Position numbers and translations under genes: made by a program. A DNA stretch of 5,771 bases from an uncultured Janibacter sp. (lineage in GTDB: Bacteria; Actinomycetota; Actinomycetes; Actinomycetales; Dermatophilaceae), in assembly GCA_946222495.1 (NCBI GenBank), contig CAMICF010000192.1, forward strand, positions 1 through 5,771, written 5' to 3'. Positions 4,529-5,771 of this stretch are shown here, one piece after another; position 1 is the stretch's first letter, and every line of letters starts with the position of its first letter. A model generated the notes under the pieces. It did no database searches, was not told where the DNA came from, and saw only the letters and a program-made list of their open reading frames with translations.

Positions 4529-5771
4529 CCCAGCCCCTGAGCGTGGCCGCCATCGCGCTCGTGTGCCTGACGACCCTCACCCTCGGCGCCCTCGGCCTGC
4601 GCCTGGCCAAGGGCACGAGCGACTTCTACGTCGCGGGCCGGACGGTGACGCCCTGGCGCAACGCCAGTGCCATCGGTGGTGAGTACCTCTCTGCCGCAAG
4701 CTATCTCGGCGTCGCCGGCCTCGTGTACGAGCGGGGCGTCGACATGCTGTGGATGCCGGTCGGGTACACCGTCGGCTACTTCGTGCTCCTCGTTCTCGTC
4801 GCCGCACCGCTCCGCCGGTCGGGCGCCTATACCCTGCCGGACTTCGCGGAGCTGCGGCTGGAGTCCGCGACGCTGCGGCGCGGGTGCGCGCTGCTCGTCG
4901 TCGGCATCGGCTGGCTCTATCTGCTGCCCCAGATGCAGGGGGCGGGGCTCGCCTTCCGGCACGTCTCGGGGCTGCCGACCTGGGTCGGCGCCACCGTGCT
5001 CACGGTCATCGTCACGCTCAACGTCGCCGCCGGCGGGATGCGCTCGGTGACCCTCGTGCAGTCCGTGCAGTACTGGATCAAGATCTCCGCCATCGCCATC
5101 CCCGCCTTCGTCCTGCTCGCGGCCTGGGCGCAGTCCGGCGCGCCCGCGCCACGGGCGGACACCTCGTGGTGGGAGCCGCTGACGTCCGGGGAGCCGACCT
5201 CCCGCTCGCTCTTCACGACGTACAGCACGCTCGCGGCCCTCTGCCTCGGCACCATGGGCCTGCCGCACATCGCCGTGCGCTTCTACACCAACCCCGACGG
5301 GGTCACCGCACGCCGCACGACCGTGGCCGTCCTCGCGCTGCTGGGCCTCTTCTACGTCTTCCCCCCGATCTACGGCTTCCTCGGGCGGGCCTACCTCGAC
5401 ACGGGCGACATCGCCAACGACCCGAGCCGCACCGTCGTCCTCGCCCTCCCCGGGGCGATGATGTCCGGCCTCGACGGACGCCTGCTCACCGCGCTCGTCG
5501 CCGGCGGCGCCTTCGCGGCCTTCCTCTCCACCGCATCCGGTGTTGCGATGTCCGTCGCCGGGGCGATCGACCAGGACGTCGTCCGCCCGCTCGTGCACCG
5601 GATGACCCACGGCGACGCCGGTCCCGGCGCCTCCTTCCGCATCGCGGCGATCGCCGGGGTCCTCGTCCCCTTCACCGTCGCCGTCGCCGCCGCACCGGTG
5701 GGCATCTCCACCGCGGTCGGCCACGCCTTCGCCATCGCGGCCGCGACCTTCGCCCCACTGCTCATCCTCGG
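4525..5771 (+). CDS. ActP/MctC-like sodium:solute (monocarboxylate) symporter, 5' part
   Basis: The first 415 residues of a sodium:solute symporter (SSS) family permease, most like the cation:acetate symporters ActP and MctC, which import acetate, pyruvate or propionate across the cell membrane. About 130 residues should lie beyond the window, judging from the usual length near 550. Seen: N-terminal helix (6-28), the family segment DFYVAGRTV (33-41), GGEYLSAASYLG (51-62), GGMRSVTLVQSVQYWIK (170-186), the highly characteristic GTMGLPHIAVRFYTNP (242-257), and AGGAFAAFLSTASGV (326-340), which contains the Ser/Thr pair of the family's sodium site. Around nine hydrophobic helices are recognisable. 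The start is GTG 4525 in a GTGA overlap with the DUF485 gene, so the two are translationally coupled. The substrate is inferred from resemblance, the DUF485 partner and the adjacent two-component system; other monocarboxylates are possible. Confidence 0.9.
   Translation, partial: MTQPLSVAAIALVCLTTLTLGALGLRLAKGTSDFYVAGRTVTPWRNASAIGGEYLSAASYLGVAGLVYERGVDMLWMPVGYTVGYFVLLVLVAAPLRRSGAYTLPDFAELRLESATLRRGCALLVVGIGWLYLLPQMQGAGLAFRHVSGLPTWVGATVLTVIVTLNVAAGGMRSVTLVQSVQYWIKISAIAIPAFVLLAAWAQSGAPAPRADTSWWEPLTSGEPTSRSLFTTYSTLAALCLGTMGLPHIAVRFYTNPDGVTARRTTVAVLALLGLFYVFPPIYGFLGRAYLDTGDIANDPSRTVVLALPGAMMSGLDGRLLTALVAGGAFAAFLSTASGVAMSVAGAIDQDVVRPLVHRMTHGDAGPGASFRIAAIAGVLVPFTVAVAAAPVGISTAVGHAFAIAAATFAPLLIL

Noticed and set aside
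4438..5724. Long minus-strand open frame opposite the symporter
   Set aside because: Its translation is repetitive Gly/Glu/Arg/Asp-rich sequence typical of antisense frames in high-GC membrane-protein genes; the plus strand gives a clear SSS permease.

Overview
The window is about 70% G+C with strong third-position GC bias, and its genes are packed with 4-base GTGA stop/start overlaps. This, together with a septum-site-determining (Ssd)/Tad cluster, an actinobacterial Fic-like protein and a DUF485-SSS transporter pair, points to a high-GC actinobacterium. I would guess Micrococcales (Intrasporangiaceae-like), but the genus cannot be fixed from sequence reading alone. I see no mobile element, CRISPR array, rRNA or tRNA.

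Left part, minus strand (1-1008): the end of a Tad (Flp) pilus-type cluster read leftwards. The Ssd/CpaE-like deviant-Walker ATPase gene (292-1008) is followed, with a 4-base overlap, by the first 98 codons of a TadA/CpaF-type secretion ATPase that runs off the window.

Middle gap (1009-1301): about 290 bases without a gene but rich in inverted repeats. It holds a candidate minus-strand promoter, an operator-like repeat in its spacer, and a perfect 13-bp GC hairpin that is either a terminator for the gene to its right or part of a structured leader before ssd. A minus-strand gene (1302-2156) follows. It encodes a Fic-fold-like actinobacterial protein whose catalytic motif has lost its histidine, acidic and first arginine positions.

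Right part, plus strand (2189-5771): a compact four-gene operon. It comprises a LytS/YehU-type membrane-anchored GAF histidine kinase, a LytTR response regulator 10 bases downstream, a small DUF485 two-helix membrane protein (4-base overlap), and an ActP/MctC-like sodium:monocarboxylate symporter (4-base overlap, cut by the window end). The likely logic is a two-component sensor of a small carboxylate controlling its own transporter. The ligand is inferred, not shown.

The most interesting signals are three. First, the kinase and Fic-like genes diverge from a gap of about 32 bases in which each start is preceded by a TANNNT hexamer six bases away, so both transcripts are predicted to be leaderless. 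Second, another -10-like hexamer lies across the kinase stop codon, just ahead of the SD-less regulator start. Third, the Fic motif is degenerate while a version of the Fic inhibitory motif is retained.
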